From contig NZ_JACIDX010000005.1 in assembly GCF_014196525.1 (NCBI RefSeq), positions 1 through 64,000 on the forward strand: a stretch of DNA of 64,000 bases. The letters run 5' to 3'. Both the position numbers and the translations under genes were made by a program. The notes under the pieces were generated by a model. The model saw only the letters and a program-made list of their open reading frames with translations, ran no database searches and was not told where the DNA came from. Shown in pieces: positions 55,277 to 63,573 of this stretch. How positions within the stretch are numbered: the first letter of the stretch is position 1; the number at the start of each line of letters is the position of its first letter. Source of the stretch: Novosphingobium sediminicola. Lineage in GTDB: Bacteria; Pseudomonadota; Alphaproteobacteria; Sphingomonadales; Sphingomonadaceae.

Positions 55277-56161
55277 TTAGCCCTCCACCACGGGGCGCGA
55301 GGCCAGAGCCATAGCGCGAGCGGCGCGCAGCCAGTCGAGCCATTGGCCCATCCCCTCGCCGCTGCGCGCGGAAACGCGGATCAGGCGGACGCGGGGATTG
55401 ACCCGGCGGGCGTTGGCCATCGCCGCCTCGATGTCGAAATCCAGATGCGGCAAAAGATCGACCTTATTGACCAGCACCAGATCGGCGCTGGCAAACATAT
55501 CGGGATATTTGAGCGGCTTGTCCTCGCCCTCGGTGACGGACAGGATCGCCACCCGTGCGCCCTCGCCAAGGTCAAAGGCAGCGGGGCAGACCAGATTGCC
55601 GACATTCTCGATGAAGAGCACGCTGCCATCGGCGGGCGCAAGGTGATCCACCGCATGGCCAACCATGTGGCCGTCGAGGTGGCATCCCTTGCCGGTGTTG
55701 ATCTGGATCGCAGGCGCCCCGGTCGCGCGGATACGGTCGGCGTCGGCGCTGGTCTGCTGGTCGCCCTCGATCACCGCCACGGGAAATTCGTCCGCGATCT
55801 CGCTCAGCGTGCGGCACAGCAAGGTGGTCTTGCCCGATCCGGGCGAGGACACAAGATTGAGCGCCAGAATGCCAGCCGCCGTAAAGCGATCCCGGTTGGC
55901 GGCGGCATAGCGGGCGTTCTTGCCCATGATGTCGGCCTCAAGCTGGATCAGGCGGGTTTGGCTCATGCCCGGAACGGAAACGCCAGCGGGGCCGTGGCCA
56001 TAGTGCAGATCATCGCCATGATGGTGATGATCGTGGTCATGGTGGTGATGGTCATGATCATGATGATGGTGGTCATGCCCATGCTCATGGTCGTGCCCGT
56101 GATGATGATGCCCGCCTTCCAGCTTGGCCCCGCCTTCGCCGCATCCGCAAACCGTGCACAT
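55277..56161 (-). CDS. hypB: Nickel-insertion GTPase HypB with a histidine-rich N-terminus
   Basis: 294 residues. The high-affinity metal motif MCTVCGCG opens the protein. Residues 18-56 then hold 24 histidines in repeated HDHHHHD units, a nickel-storage stretch. The GTPase core has [12 protein letters not shown], a [11 protein letters not shown] switch, [17 protein letters not shown] and VNKVDLLPH. It inserts nickel with HypA. The start at 56161 shares bases with the hypA stop (TAATG). Confidence 0.97.
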   Translation of the reverse strand: MCTVCGCGEGGAKLEGGHHHHGHDHEHGHDHHHHDHDHHHHDHDHHHHGDDLHYGHGPAGVSVPGMSQTRLIQLEADIMGKNARYAAANRDRFTAAGILALNLVSSPGSGKTTLLCRTLSEIADEFPVAVIEGDQQTSADADRIRATGAPAIQINTGKGCHLDGHMVGHAVDHLAPADGSVLFIENVGNLVCPAAFDLGEGARVAILSVTEGEDKPLKYPDMFASADLVLVNKVDLLPHLDFDIEAAMANARRVNPRVRLIRVSARSGEGMGQWLDWLRAARAMALASRPVVEG

Positions 56162-56502
56162 TACAAAACCTCCAATTCGCGAATGGTCATGTCCTCGCCA
56201 CCCGTCACCTGCAATTGATAGGACCCGCATTGCGGGCAAGCATCATAGCGCGCCGAAATCGCCACATTGGCCGCGCAAGGCATACACCACGCGCGGGCCG
56301 CCACGTCCTCGATCTCCAGCCTTGCGCCTTCGGCCACGCCGCCGCGCATCACCACATCGAAACCGAAACGCAGCGCCTCCGGCTCGACGCCCGACAGCGC
56401 GCCAATGGCCAGCTTGACCCGTTCGACGCGGGTAAAGCCTGCGGATCGGGCCTGTTCCTCCAAAATCTGGCGGATGGATTCGCAAATCGCCATTTCATGC
56501 AT
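56161..56502 (-). CDS. hypA: Nickel-delivery protein HypA
   Basis: 113 residues starting [17 protein letters not shown], with the Ni-binding MHE N-terminus. The zinc site is formed by CMPC...CPQC. The middle block [26 protein letters not shown] is the family signature. It works with HypB on nickel insertion. ATG 56502 overlaps the hupK stop by one base, and the end overlaps hypB. Confidence 0.97.
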   Translation of the reverse strand: MHEMAICESIRQILEEQARSAGFTRVERVKLAIGALSGVEPEALRFGFDVVMRGGVAEGARLEIEDVAARAWCMPCAANVAISARYDACPQCGSYQLQVTGGEDMTIRELEVL

Positions 56503-57218
56503 CAGGCCGTCTCCATCGCCATATCTACCGCCCAATCCACACAAGGATCGACGGCCTGCATCGCCCATGCCGCTTCCTGTGCCCTATGGCATTGCGCCAA
56601 AAGCGCGGCCGCGTCGCCATCCGTGCCGAACCGGCGCGCGGTGGGCGCGTCGATGGTGTATGCCCGCACCCGCCCCTTGTGAAGCCACACGCGATGGATC
56701 AGCCGCCCCCTTGCACAGGTCAATTCCGCCACGCCCATGCCGGGTTCAGGGGAATGCATATCGGGCGCGACTGGCGCGCCGTTCAAACGCGCGGCAAAGA
56801 TCGGGCGCAGCGCTTCGGGCGCATGGGCCAGCACTCTTGCGGCCAGTCCAGATGCCTCCACACCGCGCCAATCGCCCGCGATAATCTCGCGCGCCAGTTC
56901 GGTCTGAGGCGCCTCGCCAATCAGCGCGGGCCAATCGAGACACAGGCGCAGGCCCGTCTCGCGCCGCGCCTCAGCTTGGACGCGCTCGATGCGCTGGTTC
57001 AGATCGTCAGGGGCAATCGCTTTCCCCATCGCCGCCGCCACGGCCATCTCGCCCGCCAGGCCCTGCGCCTCGCGGCAGATGCCGTGCAGGCGGCGCAGAG
57101 CCTGCCCTACCTTGATCGCGGGCAGGCCGATCAGCAGGCCTTGCGCATTGGGGATCGCGCAATGGGCGATCCGAGCCCCGGCAGGCGTCATGGCGATGCG
57201 GATGGCCGGGCCGGTCAC
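56502..57218 (-). CDS. hupK: Hydrogenase maturation protein HupK/HoxV (large-subunit-like scaffold)
   Basis: 238 residues. The protein carries reduced versions of large-subunit motifs: LHGICREAQGLAGEMA near residue 45 (compare RICGVC) and AVDPCVDWAVDM at the C-terminus (compare DPCxxC), each with only one cysteine. That is the HupK/HoxV pattern, proposed to act as a scaffold when the Fe ligands are passed to the large subunit. It overlaps hupJ by 4 bases and shares TGATG with hypA. Confidence 0.85.
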   Translation of the reverse strand: MTGPAIRIAMTPAGARIAHCAIPNAQGLLIGLPAIKVGQALRRLHGICREAQGLAGEMAVAAAMGKAIAPDDLNQRIERVQAEARRETGLRLCLDWPALIGEAPQTELAREIIAGDWRGVEASGLAARVLAHAPEALRPIFAARLNGAPVAPDMHSPEPGMGVAELTCARGRLIHRVWLHKGRVRAYTIDAPTARRFGTDGDAAALLAQCHRAQEAAWAMQAVDPCVDWAVDMAMETA

Positions 57219-57688
57219 GCCGCATACTCGCGGTTCAGGCGGAACAGGGCGCGACGGCTGAGGGCGGGTTTGGGTTCTGGGGCCGGCGCTGGCGGCGTGG
57301 TCATGATTTCGGCCATGGCGGCGTCTGCCGTGGCGATGGCCACCTCCATGGTTTCAAATTCAAACATGGGCGAAAACAGCGAGATCGCCCAATAGAAGCC
57401 CAAAGCCTCCTCATGCCCCCGGATCGCCTCATAGGCGCCCGATGGCAGGGCGATGTGGCGCTTCTCACCCACGCGGGCGGGGGCCTCATCATCCGGGCCA
57501 AAAGCCAAAACATTCATAAACCACGGCGTGATCAGCACGCCCAAGCGCCAGCCATCCCGCTCGCATGCCCCGCACATCGTCACGCCCAGCGCATCGTTCA
57601 TCACCGGCACGCCCACCATGCGGGTCTGCGCAATATCGGCGAAGACCGCCTCAACCTGCGAGGCCCATGGTTCGGCCTGATCACTCAT
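57215..57688 (-). CDS. hupJ: [NiFe]-hydrogenase assembly chaperone HupJ (HybE family)
   Basis: 157 residues. VGVPVMNDALGVTMCGACERDGWRLGVLITPWFMNVLAFGP is the HybE/HupJ signature, and LPSGAYEAIRGHEEALGFYWAISLFSPMFEFE follows. The protein assists processing of the hydrogenase subunits before Tat export. ATG 57688 overlaps the rubredoxin stop by 4 bases, and the gene end overlaps hupK. Confidence 0.93.
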   Translation of the reverse strand: MSDQAEPWASQVEAVFADIAQTRMVGVPVMNDALGVTMCGACERDGWRLGVLITPWFMNVLAFGPDDEAPARVGEKRHIALPSGAYEAIRGHEEALGFYWAISLFSPMFEFETMEVAIATADAAMAEIMTTPPAPAPEPKPALSRRALFRLNREYAA

Positions 57689-57906
57689 TCCACCACCATA
57701 AAGCCCGCCTTGGGCGCGTCGCATTGCGGGCATGTCCAATGGTCGGGCAGATCGGCAAAGGGCGTTCCGGGCGCGACTTGCCAGTATGTGCAGCCGTCGG
57801 CGGGATCATAGATATGCCAGCAGATCTTACATTCCAGCTTGGTCTGCGGGCCGATCTTGGCCACATCCCCGCCAAAGGAACCGTCGAAGAAGTGGGACTC
57901 GCTCAC
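57685..57906 (-). CDS. hupI: Hydrogenase rubredoxin HupI
   Basis: 73 residues with the two rubredoxin knuckles CKICWHIYDPADG and CPQCDAPKAGFM, the four Fe ligands. PGTPFADLPDHWTCP is the standard spacer. HupI-type rubredoxins are needed for hydrogenase assembly under oxygen. The GTG start at 57906 lies in the hupH stop (GTGA), giving a coupled start. Confidence 0.95.
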   Translation of the reverse strand: MSESHFFDGSFGGDVAKIGPQTKLECKICWHIYDPADGCTYWQVAPGTPFADLPDHWTCPQCDAPKAGFMVVE

Positions 57907-58748
57907 CGATAGGTGTCCATGATTTCGGCCAGCCGTTCGGCGCTGTCGGCAATATCCTCGGGGGCGGCCTGCGCCACGGCGGGCAAGGGGCTGATCTCGA
58001 TCGTGTTGAGAATCAGCGTGTCCTGCGAATTGAAATAGCGCACCCACCAATTATGCCGCGTACCCGTGCTGCGGATGCGGCAATTGCCATAGCCTCGCGA
58101 CAGAATGATGAGATCGCCCTTGCCCAGCGCTTCTTCCAGAAACAGCAAGTCGCCCTCGGTATGGGGCAGCAGCGAGAGGTTGATGACATGCGGATCGGCG
58201 CGCGTGGCCGTGCCGGGGATATGGGCGTTAATTTCGGCGATCAGCGCGGGGGCGTTGAACAGGCCGTCGAAGGTTTTTTCCGGGATCGTCACCTCGCCCT
58301 GCGCGCGGCCAAAGGCGGCAGCGATAAAGCCTGCCGGAAAGGCGCCAATATCCACCCGGTCGCCGCGGCGCTCGCCCGTTTGCCGCACGCGCCACACGCC
58401 CGCCAGCACCGATTCCTGCGCCTGATGGCTTTCGCCCAGCACGACCGAAACCTCGCCCTCGCCCAGCAATTGATCCACGAAAGCCAGGTCAGCCGGGGCC
58501 AGATGGGCCAGATCGACGCTTTCCTCCGGCCCGCCCGCCGCCACGCGGTTGAGGGCGGCAAGGATCGCCTCGCCCGCCGCCACGCCCGCGCCATGATCGG
58601 CGGCATCGGCGGGAATGCTGGCCATTGAGAACACCCGCATTTCCTCGGGCATAATCATATAGTCCAGCTTGGCGTCATCCGGCCCATCAGGCTGGCTGCC
58701 GGGGCCGACCAGAGCGCTGAGCAGGGTTTCGATTTCCGAGGTCATCAT
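57903..58748 (-). CDS. hupH: Hydrogenase expression/formation protein HupH (HyaF family)
   Basis: 281 residues. LLGEGEVSVVLGESHQAQESVLAGVWRVR and the C-terminal GDLIILSRGYGNCRIRSTGTRHNWWVRYFNSQDTLILNTIEI are characteristic of HupH/HyaF/HoxQ. The protein is thought to protect or hold the small-subunit precursor. It overlaps hupG upstream and hupI downstream by 4 bases. Confidence 0.95.
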   Translation of the reverse strand: MMTSEIETLLSALVGPGSQPDGPDDAKLDYMIMPEEMRVFSMASIPADAADHGAGVAAGEAILAALNRVAAGGPEESVDLAHLAPADLAFVDQLLGEGEVSVVLGESHQAQESVLAGVWRVRQTGERRGDRVDIGAFPAGFIAAAFGRAQGEVTIPEKTFDGLFNAPALIAEINAHIPGTATRADPHVINLSLLPHTEGDLLFLEEALGKGDLIILSRGYGNCRIRSTGTRHNWWVRYFNSQDTLILNTIEISPLPAVAQAAPEDIADSAERLAEIMDTYR

Positions 58749-59206
58749 GCGTCTCCGTTGGGCGTGGCGCAGCCCGAGGGCATGCGGAAGGGCGGCGGGT
58801 CGGACGGTTCGCGGCCCAGCATGTCGGGCAGTTCGTTCATATATTCCGACCAGTCGCGGATGCCCTCCATCGCGCCCAGATATTGCCCTTCGCGCAGGAA
58901 GATCAGCGCCGGAAAAGAGGCAAAGCGAAAGCGGCGCTGCATCGCGCGCTCGGCATCGCGCGCGGCCACCAAAACGCCGACATGCCCGCCCAGCGCCTTG
59001 TCCAGTTCAGGCACCACCACAGCCAGATCATCGCATTCGGCCAGCCGCCACCAGTCCCCCGCCACCAGCAGCATGGAGAGCGGATGGGATGCGGCGATGG
59101 TATCAAAATCCTCTTCACCCACCACGGCGTAATCATGGCGGGCAATGATCGAGGCAAGCAGCGGCGAATGGGCCGAGCGGTCAAGTTCGGGGGAAAGGTC
59201 GCTCAC
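58745..59206 (-). CDS. hupG: Thioredoxin-like hydrogenase protein HupG (HyaE family)
   Basis: 153 residues of the HyaE/HupG/HoxO thioredoxin-like family. LLVAGDWWRLAECDDLAVVVPELDKAL occupies the active-site position without the CxxC pair, and RFASFPALIFLREGQYLGAMEGIRDWSEY follows. It chaperones the Tat-exported small subunit. The GTG start at 59206 overlaps the hupF stop (GTGA). The C-terminus overlaps hupH by 4 bases. Confidence 0.93.
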   Translation of the reverse strand: MSDLSPELDRSAHSPLLASIIARHDYAVVGEEDFDTIAASHPLSMLLVAGDWWRLAECDDLAVVVPELDKALGGHVGVLVAARDAERAMQRRFRFASFPALIFLREGQYLGAMEGIRDWSEYMNELPDMLGREPSDPPPFRMPSGCATPNGDA

Positions 59207-59514
59207 AGGCTGTTCTCCGACAAAAGGTGGTCTGGCAATTGCGGTTCGCGCGCAATCAGATCGGCAAAGGCGGCGTCCAGATCGACCGCCTCGCCGCGCA
59301 GCAGCGCCGCCAGCGCATCGGTGGCGGCCAGCGTCTGTAGCGCGGTTTCCTCGTCCATCTTTTCGCGCGCGGCGCCAAGGAAGGTCATCAGCCATTCGCC
59401 CGGCACGCAATCGCCCACCAAGGCAGTGTCGATGGAATGCATCGCGCCATCATGGTGGCACAACGCAAAGCCCGCACCGCATTCCACCACGCGCATGGGC
59501 AGGCCGACGCACAT
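59203..59514 (-). CDS. hupF: HypC-family chaperone HupF
   Basis: 103 residues beginning MCVGLPMRVVECGAG with the key Cys2. ALVGDCVPGEWLMTFLGAAREKMDEETA gives the HypC-like barrel, and a C-terminal helical extension (about 75-103) distinguishes HupF from HypC. It is needed for HupL maturation in the presence of oxygen in rhizobia. It begins in the hupD stop (TAATG). Confidence 0.95.
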   Translation of the reverse strand: MCVGLPMRVVECGAGFALCHHDGAMHSIDTALVGDCVPGEWLMTFLGAAREKMDEETALQTLAATDALAALLRGEAVDLDAAFADLIAREPQLPDHLLSENSL

Positions 59515-60218
59515 TACAGCGCCACCTTGATGTTGGGTCCGCCAAGGATCGACTGGATTTCCGCCTCATGGTCATCCGGCCCCGCAGGCCCGGCCCAGCC
59601 ATCGGCCAGCACACGCGCATCGCCGTGGCGGGGGGCTTCCTGCGCATCGGGGCGGGCGGCCTCATAATGCTCCATCAGCATTTCGAGGCTGCCGATGCCC
59701 TGTTCGGGCGAAAGCGGCACCGGGCGGCGCGTGGCATGGACCCCGCGCACGGCCAGCCATTTCAGGGCCACCTCGATCGCCGGCTCCATCTGCGCCTTGA
59801 CGCTGTCGCGCAGCGAACCGCCGAAATCCTCCAGTTCCTCAGGCTGCACCCCCACCAGCAGGATTTCGGCGGGCGGCTCGCCCATCATCTCGGCCATGGC
59901 CAGGACTTCCTGAAAGCCGGTCTGGTGCAGCGAGATCTTTTTCGCGCCAAGGAAGCTGGGCACTTCCTCGCCCTCGACCACTTTCATCGTGGCGGGCGGC
60001 AATCCGTAATCGACCGCGTCGAACACCACCAACAGATCGGCCTCGCGGATGTCCTGCACCAGATAGATGCCCTGCGTACCGCCATCCATCAGCCGCACAT
60101 GATCGGGAAAGGACCAGTGGCGATGGAGATGCTCGACCGCGCGCACGCCAAAGCCTTCATCGGCCCACAACAGATTGCCGATGCCCAGAATGAGTGTGTT
60201 GAGCTTTTGCCCGTTCAT
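59514..60218 (-). CDS. hupD: Hydrogenase maturation endopeptidase HupD
   Basis: 234 residues. Nickel-sensing residues of the protease family are visible in WADEGFGVRAVEHL (Glu), VVFDAVDYG (Asp) and KISLHQTGFQEVL (His). The opening TLILGIGNLLWADEG is canonical. It clips the 15-residue C-terminal tail from HupL after nickel insertion. The protein is longer than the ~200 residues usual for HupD because of an acidic tail after about residue 195. It is the first gene after a sigma-54 promoter. Confidence 0.95.
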   Translation of the reverse strand: MNGQKLNTLILGIGNLLWADEGFGVRAVEHLHRHWSFPDHVRLMDGGTQGIYLVQDIREADLLVVFDAVDYGLPPATMKVVEGEEVPSFLGAKKISLHQTGFQEVLAMAEMMGEPPAEILLVGVQPEELEDFGGSLRDSVKAQMEPAIEVALKWLAVRGVHATRRPVPLSPEQGIGSLEMLMEHYEAARPDAQEAPRHGDARVLADGWAGPAGPDDHEAEIQSILGGPNIKVAL

Positions 60219-60268
60219 TGATTGCTCCCCACCATCGCATGGAATGGTTTCGTTATGGAAAGAGGGAT

Positions 60269-60284
60269 TGCAAGCGCTGTGCCA
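60269..60284 (-). promoter_or_regulatory. Sigma-54 promoter of the hupD operon
   Basis: On the minus strand the sequence reads TGGCAC-AGCGC-TTGCA, a perfect match to the -24/-12 consensus TGGCAC-N5-TTGCW with the required GG-to-GC spacing. Transcription would start about 12 bases downstream, leaving a leader of roughly 40 bases before hupD (ATG 60218). The NtrC-type regulator encoded within the same unit carries GAFTGA. Confidence 0.88.
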
Positions 60285-60350
60285 GTTCCTGCCAAAGCGT
60301 GAAGATGTGGGCCAAATGGGTTAGGGAAGGCTGCGGGGCGCAAGCGTCAA

Positions 60351-60411
60351 ATGCAAATAAACTTTCCACTGTGAAAAGGTGGTATGCAAACTTTCTTTCC
60401 ATGCAAAAAGG
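60351..60411. promoter_or_regulatory. ATGCAAA repeats upstream of the sigma-54 promoter (possible HoxA sites)
   Basis: ATGCAAA occurs three times (60351, 60386, 60403). The first two are each followed by CTTTCC-type sequence (ATGCAAATAAAAACTTTCC and ATGCAAACTTTCTTTCC). They lie about 70-130 bases upstream of the -24 element, the normal distance for an enhancer of a sigma-54 activator. Binding by HoxA is inferred from position only. The last copy overlaps the hupC terminator. Confidence 0.45.
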
Positions 60412-60436
60412 GGAGCGGTTTCCCACTCCCCTTTCC
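60408..60436 (-). terminator. Rho-independent terminator after hupC
   Basis: On the minus strand AAAGGGGAG pairs with CTCCCCTTT around a 10-base loop, followed by TT and GCAT, so the stem runs straight into a T-run. It ends the hupSLEC transcript 20 bases after the hupC stop and separates it from the hupD operon. Confidence 0.82.
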
Positions 60437-60456
60437 TTCGCGCATGGCCAATCCGA

Positions 60457-61176
60457 TCAGGTGTCGCGGTCAATCGGCTTGGCATCGCGGAAATTGCGCC
60501 AGCCCGAAATCATCGAGGAAATGATCGACTGGCGCGACATGATATCCTCGCGCACGGCGGCATAGATATGGACGATGACAAAGGTCACCATCGCCCACAT
60601 CACCAGATGGTGCCACGTATGCACGGTCTGCGAATTGCCGCCAAAGATCCACAGCACCGGCCCGGTAAACACCGTGTGGATCCAGCCCGGCCCCTCACCC
60701 TCGCCATAGAGGGCAAGGCCGGTGACGATCATAAACAGGCCCACCCACACGAACAGGACATGCATCGAGATCATCGCCAGCGGATTATGGCCGATATATT
60801 TGCGCGGATGCTCCTCGATCATCGCATACCAGCGCATTTCATGCAGCACGCCCTTCCAAAAGCCGATGTGCCAGAAAGGCGGCCGGAAGATCTCGCGCGC
60901 ATGATGGTTGCCGACAAAGCTCCAGTAGAAGCGCAGGACAAAGCCAACCGCCATGATCTGGCCCGCGCTGAAATGCAAAAAGCGGACCCAGCCGAAGAAA
61001 TAATGGCTCGACGCCTCGCCCATCAGCGCAAAGGGCGGCGAACCGATCAGATAGCCGGTGACGAACAGCACCGTGACGGCAAGCGCATTGATCCAGTGCC
61101 AGATGCGCACCGGCGCTTCATAGACGTAGACCGCTGGTTCAACGGCTAATGGCGGGTCGATGGGTGTGCTGGCCAT
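60457..61176 (-). CDS. hupC: Hydrogenase b-type cytochrome subunit HupC
   Basis: 239 residues with four membrane helices. Heme-ligand histidines sit in VRIWHWINALAVTVLF, WVRFLHFSAGQIMAV and HTWHHLVMWAMVTFVIVHIYAA. The RPPFWHIGFWKGVLHEMRWYAMIEEHP loop is typical of HupC/HyaC. It anchors HupSL at the periplasmic side and passes electrons to quinone. It follows hupE by 15 bases and is the last gene before a terminator. Confidence 0.96.
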   Translation of the reverse strand: MASTPIDPPLAVEPAVYVYEAPVRIWHWINALAVTVLFVTGYLIGSPPFALMGEASSHYFFGWVRFLHFSAGQIMAVGFVLRFYWSFVGNHHAREIFRPPFWHIGFWKGVLHEMRWYAMIEEHPRKYIGHNPLAMISMHVLFVWVGLFMIVTGLALYGEGEGPGWIHTVFTGPVLWIFGGNSQTVHTWHHLVMWAMVTFVIVHIYAAVREDIMSRQSIISSMISGWRNFRDAKPIDRDT

Positions 61177-61191
61177 GGCGCTCTCCCCCCT

Positions 61192-61761
61192 TTATGCGGC
61201 GAGCAGCGCAAGGCCGGTGGCGCCAAGCGCGAGGCCCGCCGCCAGCCGCCCCTGCGACCGTGAGAAGATCATCCGGCCCATTTGCCATCCCGCGCCATGC
61301 AGCAGCGCCGAGGACACAAGAAAGCCGCCGAAATAGGCCGCCAGATTGCCGCTGGCCTCCGCGCCATGGGCCAGTCCATGCACCGCGCCCGTCGCCACGA
61401 TCAGCCCCAGCGCGAGGCCTGAGGACAGCCGCGTGGCCAGCACCAGCAGCGCGCCCAGCACCAGCACCGATCCGGCCACCATCGGCTCGATCATAGGCAG
61501 CGCGCCCGTCATCAGCCCGGCCACAGCGCCCATCGCCAGCGCGCCCATAAAGGCCAGCGGCGCGATCACCGCCTGCCGCGCAGGCCGCGTTGCCGCCCAC
61601 AGGCCCACCGCCACCATCGCAGCCAGATGGTCCACGCCCGAAAACGGATGCGCCAGCCCCGCCATCATCGAGCCGTCATGGCCCGGATGCGCCATCGCGG
61701 GCATGGCGCTCGCCGCAAGAACAGAGGCGGCCAGAACAGTTTTACCAATCGCTTTCATCAA
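61192..61761 (-). CDS. hupE: Nickel permease HupE (HupE/UreJ family)
   Basis: 189 residues with a signal-like first helix (MMKAIGKTVLAASVLAASAMPAMA) and five further helices. The family motif LAHPFSGVDHLAAMVAVGLW (HPxxGxDH) is at about 36-55, and HGLAHGAEASGN is the second histidine region. HupE imports Ni(II) by facilitated diffusion. It lies between hupL and hupC instead of after hupC or hupD as in classical rhizobial clusters. It starts 12 bases after the hupL stop. Confidence 0.93.
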   Translation of the reverse strand: MMKAIGKTVLAASVLAASAMPAMAHPGHDGSMMAGLAHPFSGVDHLAAMVAVGLWAATRPARQAVIAPLAFMGALAMGAVAGLMTGALPMIEPMVAGSVLVLGALLVLATRLSSGLALGLIVATGAVHGLAHGAEASGNLAAYFGGFLVSSALLHGAGWQMGRMIFSRSQGRLAAGLALGATGLALLAA

Positions 61762-61773
61762 ACCTCTCCTCTG

Positions 61774-63573
61774 TTACCGTACCTTGACCTGCGCCATTTC
61801 CTGCCCATCCGGCCCCATCACATGGGTCGAACAGGCAAGGCACGGGTCAAAACTGTGCAGCGTACGCAGGATTTCCACCGGCTCTTCGGCGCGCTCGACC
61901 TTGGTGTTCATCAAGCTGGCCTCAAAGGCGCCGATGTTGCCCTGGTTGTCGCGGGGGCTGCCGTTCCAGGTGGTGGGCACGACGCATTGGTAATTGTCGA
62001 TCTTGCCGTCCTTTATGCGGATCCAGTGGCCCAAGGCCCCGCGCGGCGCCTCGGTAAAGCCAACGCCCTTGACCTCGGAGGGCCAGGTCTTGGGGTCGAA
62101 TTTGGCGGTGTTGGCGGTGGATGTGTCGCCCGCCTTGATATTGGCGATCAGCTTGTCGAGGAAATACTTCTGCTTGCGCGCGGCCCATTGCGCCTCCAGC
62201 CCGCGTGCGGCGGTGCGGCCCAGCGTCGAGAACAGGGCGTCCATCGGCACGTCCAGCGTTTTGAGCGCCCAATCGACCTGCTCCTTGATCTCCTTGTTGC
62301 CCTGCATATAGCCGATGACATAGCGGGCCAGCGGCCCCACCTCCATCGCATGGCCGCGCCAGCGCGGGGCCTTGATCCAGCTGTATTTGGCGCTCTCGTC
62401 GATTTCCTCGATGCGGGTGCTGGTGCCCTTGGCGCCCTTGCCCAGCTCGTAATGCGGCTCGGTCACACCATCCCACGGGTGCAGGCCCTTGCTCTCGTCC
62501 TCATATTTGTACCACGAATGCGGCACAAATTCCTGCACCTGCGTCAGGTCGGTCAGATCAACCGGGTGAACTTCGGAGAGCTTGCCGTTGATGATCGCCC
62601 CGCGCGGCATCATCAGGTTGGCGGGGCTGTAATCATTGGCCTTGTCGGGAATGTCGCCATAGGCCAGCAGCGACTTGTTCGACAGGCCGCCGCCATAGAG
62701 CCAGCCCTTGTAATAGGAGGCGATGGCCATCAGGTCGGGAATATAGACATTCTCGACGAATTCGATGCAGCGCTGGGTGATGTCGGCCACATAGTTGAGG
62801 CTGACCATATTGATCGGCGCGCCCGCCGCCATATCGCCATCAATGTTGATCGCGCAGGGCACGCCCCCCACCAGCCAGTTGGGATGAATATCCTTGCCGC
62901 CGAAGATCGTGCGCACACGCATGATTTCTTTCTGGAAATCCAGCGCTTCAAGGTAATGCGTCACCGCCATAAGGTCGGCTTCGGGCGGCAATTTATAGGC
63001 CGGGTTCGTCCAATAGCCATTCTTGAACGGCCCCAATTGCCCGCTTTCGACAAATTTGCGCAGGCGCGTCTGCACATCGCGGAAATAGCCGGGCGAGGAA
63101 TTGGGATGGCTGGGCGAGACTTTTTGCTGCAGTTCGCTGGTGGCCTTGGGATCGGCCTTGAGCGCATTGACGGGGTTCACCCAATCGAGCGCGTGCAGAT
63201 GGTAGAAATGCACCAGATGGTCATGCACCTGCAGCGACAATTGCATGATGTTGCGGATCGAATTGGCGTTTTCGGGAATCTCGATCCCCAGCGCATTTTC
63301 CACCGCGCGCACGCTGGTCAAAGCATGGGTGCCGGTGCAGACGCCGCAGATGCGCTGGACAAAGGCCCATGCGTCGCGCGGGTCGCGGCCCTTCAGGATC
63401 ACTTCAAGGCCGCGCCACATCGTGCCGGTGGAAACGGCGTTCCGGATCACATTGTTGGCGTCGAGATTGACCTCGCAGCGCATATGCCCTTCGATGCGGG
63501 TGACGGGATCGACGACAACGCGCTTGCCGCTGCTGTCGAGGTTAAAGCCATTGGGCGTGGCTATCGTGGCCAT
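61774..63573 (-). CDS. hupL: Uptake [NiFe]-hydrogenase large subunit HupL
   Basis: 599 residues. L1 is [20 protein letters not shown] and L2 is [12 protein letters not shown], with Cys578, Cys581 and His584, followed by a 15-residue tail ([15 protein letters not shown]) that HupD must remove. [19 protein letters not shown] is the canonical N-terminal block. The protein carries the NiFe(CN)2CO site and oxidises H2 at the periplasmic face. ATG 63573 overlaps the hupS stop by one base. Confidence 0.98.
   Translation of the reverse strand: MATIATPNGFNLDSSGKRVVVDPVTRIEGHMRCEVNLDANNVIRNAVSTGTMWRGLEVILKGRDPRDAWAFVQRICGVCTGTHALTSVRAVENALGIEIPENANSIRNIMQLSLQVHDHLVHFYHLHALDWVNPVNALKADPKATSELQQKVSPSHPNSSPGYFRDVQTRLRKFVESGQLGPFKNGYWTNPAYKLPPEADLMAVTHYLEALDFQKEIMRVRTIFGGKDIHPNWLVGGVPCAINIDGDMAAGAPINMVSLNYVADITQRCIEFVENVYIPDLMAIASYYKGWLYGGGLSNKSLLAYGDIPDKANDYSPANLMMPRGAIINGKLSEVHPVDLTDLTQVQEFVPHSWYKYEDESKGLHPWDGVTEPHYELGKGAKGTSTRIEEIDESAKYSWIKAPRWRGHAMEVGPLARYVIGYMQGNKEIKEQVDWALKTLDVPMDALFSTLGRTAARGLEAQWAARKQKYFLDKLIANIKAGDTSTANTAKFDPKTWPSEVKGVGFTEAPRGALGHWIRIKDGKIDNYQCVVPTTWNGSPRDNQGNIGAFEASLMNTKVERAEEPVEILRTLHSFDPCLACSTHVMGPDGQEMAQVKVR

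Noticed and set aside
56010..56115. Tandem CAT/GAT repeat resembling a microsatellite or CRISPR-like array
   Set aside because: It is the coding sequence of the HypB histidine-rich segment in frame, with no spacers.
60219..60411. HupR site of the TTG-N5-CAA type
   Set aside because: No exact TTG-N5-CAA is present in the hupD upstream region; the ATGCAAA repeats are a better candidate.
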